Assembly (NCBI RefSeq): GCF_040049215.1 | Contig: NZ_JBDZDN010000001.1 | Location: forward strand, 310,001-374,000 | Length of the DNA stretch: 64,000 bases | Origin: Mesorhizobium_K sp040049215 | GTDB lineage: Bacteria; Pseudomonadota; Alphaproteobacteria; Rhizobiales; Rhizobiaceae | Reading direction: 5' to 3' | Part shown: one piece after another, positions 63,664 through 64,000 of the stretch | Numbering within the stretch: the first letter of the stretch is position 1 | Layout: the number at the start of each line of letters is the position of its first letter | Notes under the pieces: model-generated | Told to the model about the DNA's origin: nothing | Databases searched by the model: none | The model's input: only the letters and a program-made list of their open reading frames with translations | Made by a program: the position numbers and the translations under genes

Positions 63664-64000
63664 TCAATTGGGCGAGGGCAACCCGGTCACGCCGGCGCGC
63701 TGCGGCCGCGACATGCGCTGGAATTCGAGCCCGATGTGGACGAGCAGCGCGGTGAAGATGACGGCTCCGCCGACTATCGTGCGGGCCGACGGTATCTCGC
63801 CGTGAACCAGCCAGACCCAGACTGGCGCAAGCAGCGTTTCGAACGTGCCCAGAAGTGCTGCGAACGCGGCCGGTATCAACCGGGCACCCATGGCGAAGCA
63901 GGCAAGGCCGAGGCCGAGGTTCAACGCGCCGAAAGCAAACAGCCAGGCCATGTCGTGACCGCTGACCGCGAGGCTTCCAGCCTGCGTGGCGGCGAAGGTC
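63664..64000 (-). CDS. EamA/DMT family transporter (C-terminal part, runs off window)
   Basis: The last 111 codons of a drug/metabolite transporter. Helices LFAFGALNLGLGLACFAMG, FAALLGTFETLLAPVWVWLV and VGGAVIFTALLVHIGLEF form the end of the second EamA repeat; LGTFETLLAPVWVWLVHGE is the typical family motif. The frame is open to the window edge. Substrate unknown. The gap before potF is AT-richer and holds no gene. Confidence 0.85.
   Translation of the reverse strand, partial: TFAATQAGSLAVSGHDMAWLFAFGALNLGLGLACFAMGARLIPAAFAALLGTFETLLAPVWVWLVHGEIPSARTIVGGAVIFTALLVHIGLEFQRMSRPQRAGVTGLPSPN

Overview
The window is high-GC chromosomal DNA of an alphaproteobacterium, most likely a Hyphomicrobiales (Rhizobiales) member close to Mesorhizobium and other Phyllobacteriaceae. 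The evidence is a hisS-hisZ-hisG operon with the short HisG form, a PdhS-type histidine kinase, a VtlR/LsrB-like LysR gene beside a DUF1127 gene, an Irr-type iron box before fbpA, a tRNA-His lacking the encoded G-1, and palindromic repeats of a kind common in rhizobial genomes. No rRNA, CRISPR array, complete insertion sequence or prophage was seen.

Layout. 0-10 kb: thioesterase end, tspO, an RsmB-type rRNA methyltransferase, divergent katG and oxyR, then hisS-hisZ-hisG. 10-21 kb: 2-hydroxy-acid oxidation. A phosphatase, lldD and an LldR-like regulator stand divergent to a DUF3422 gene and glcD-glcE-glcF; a DUF4870 gene and a DUF433/DUF5615 toxin-antitoxin pair sit between glcE and glcF, and a DUF1963-like gene follows glcF. 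21-28 kb: L,D-transpeptidase, tag, an amidotransferase, rsmE and gshA, and a DUF937 protein. 28-31 kb: an accessory cassette of ATP-grasp enzyme, 30-residue peptide and LpxL-like acyltransferase. 31-45 kb: ABC-F ATPase, DUF1127/LysR, MarR/cupin, a GGDEF-EAL protein, xseA, a DmpA-type peptidase, and a sugar/polyol group (Gfo/Idh/MocA, RpiR, Fe-alcohol dehydrogenase). 45-51 kb: three tandem short-peptide genes, tRNA-His, phasin, pdhS. 51-64 kb: iron importer fbpAB, acetoacetyl-CoA synthetase, AsmA, and polyamine importer potFGHI.

The strongest candidate for something undescribed is a family of five short proteins sharing an N-terminal leader of the form YxKPx(L/I)xxR(E/G)xLSxVTA. This matches the lasso-peptide leader pattern YxxPxLxxxGxxxxxTx, mostly with Glu in place of Gly. 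One lies between the ATP-grasp and acyltransferase genes, three form a tandem array with divergent C-terminal cores, and one is fused to a Peptidase_S74-like chaperone domain. No lasso cyclase or leader peptidase is present. The second candidate is the phasin 3' region, which on the coding strand carries three consecutive hairpins that all present the loop ACCTCCTCCC, the anti-Shine-Dalgarno motif of alphaproteobacterial 'cuckoo' (CcsR/alpha-r14) small RNAs.

Two places look like small one-gene insertions: degraded copies of the 3' ends of glcE and of the LysR gene lie just beyond a small downstream gene. The middle of hisS has codon use unlike the rest of the gene. Phasin, a PhaR-like palindrome and acetoacetyl-CoA synthetase point to polyhydroxybutyrate metabolism.
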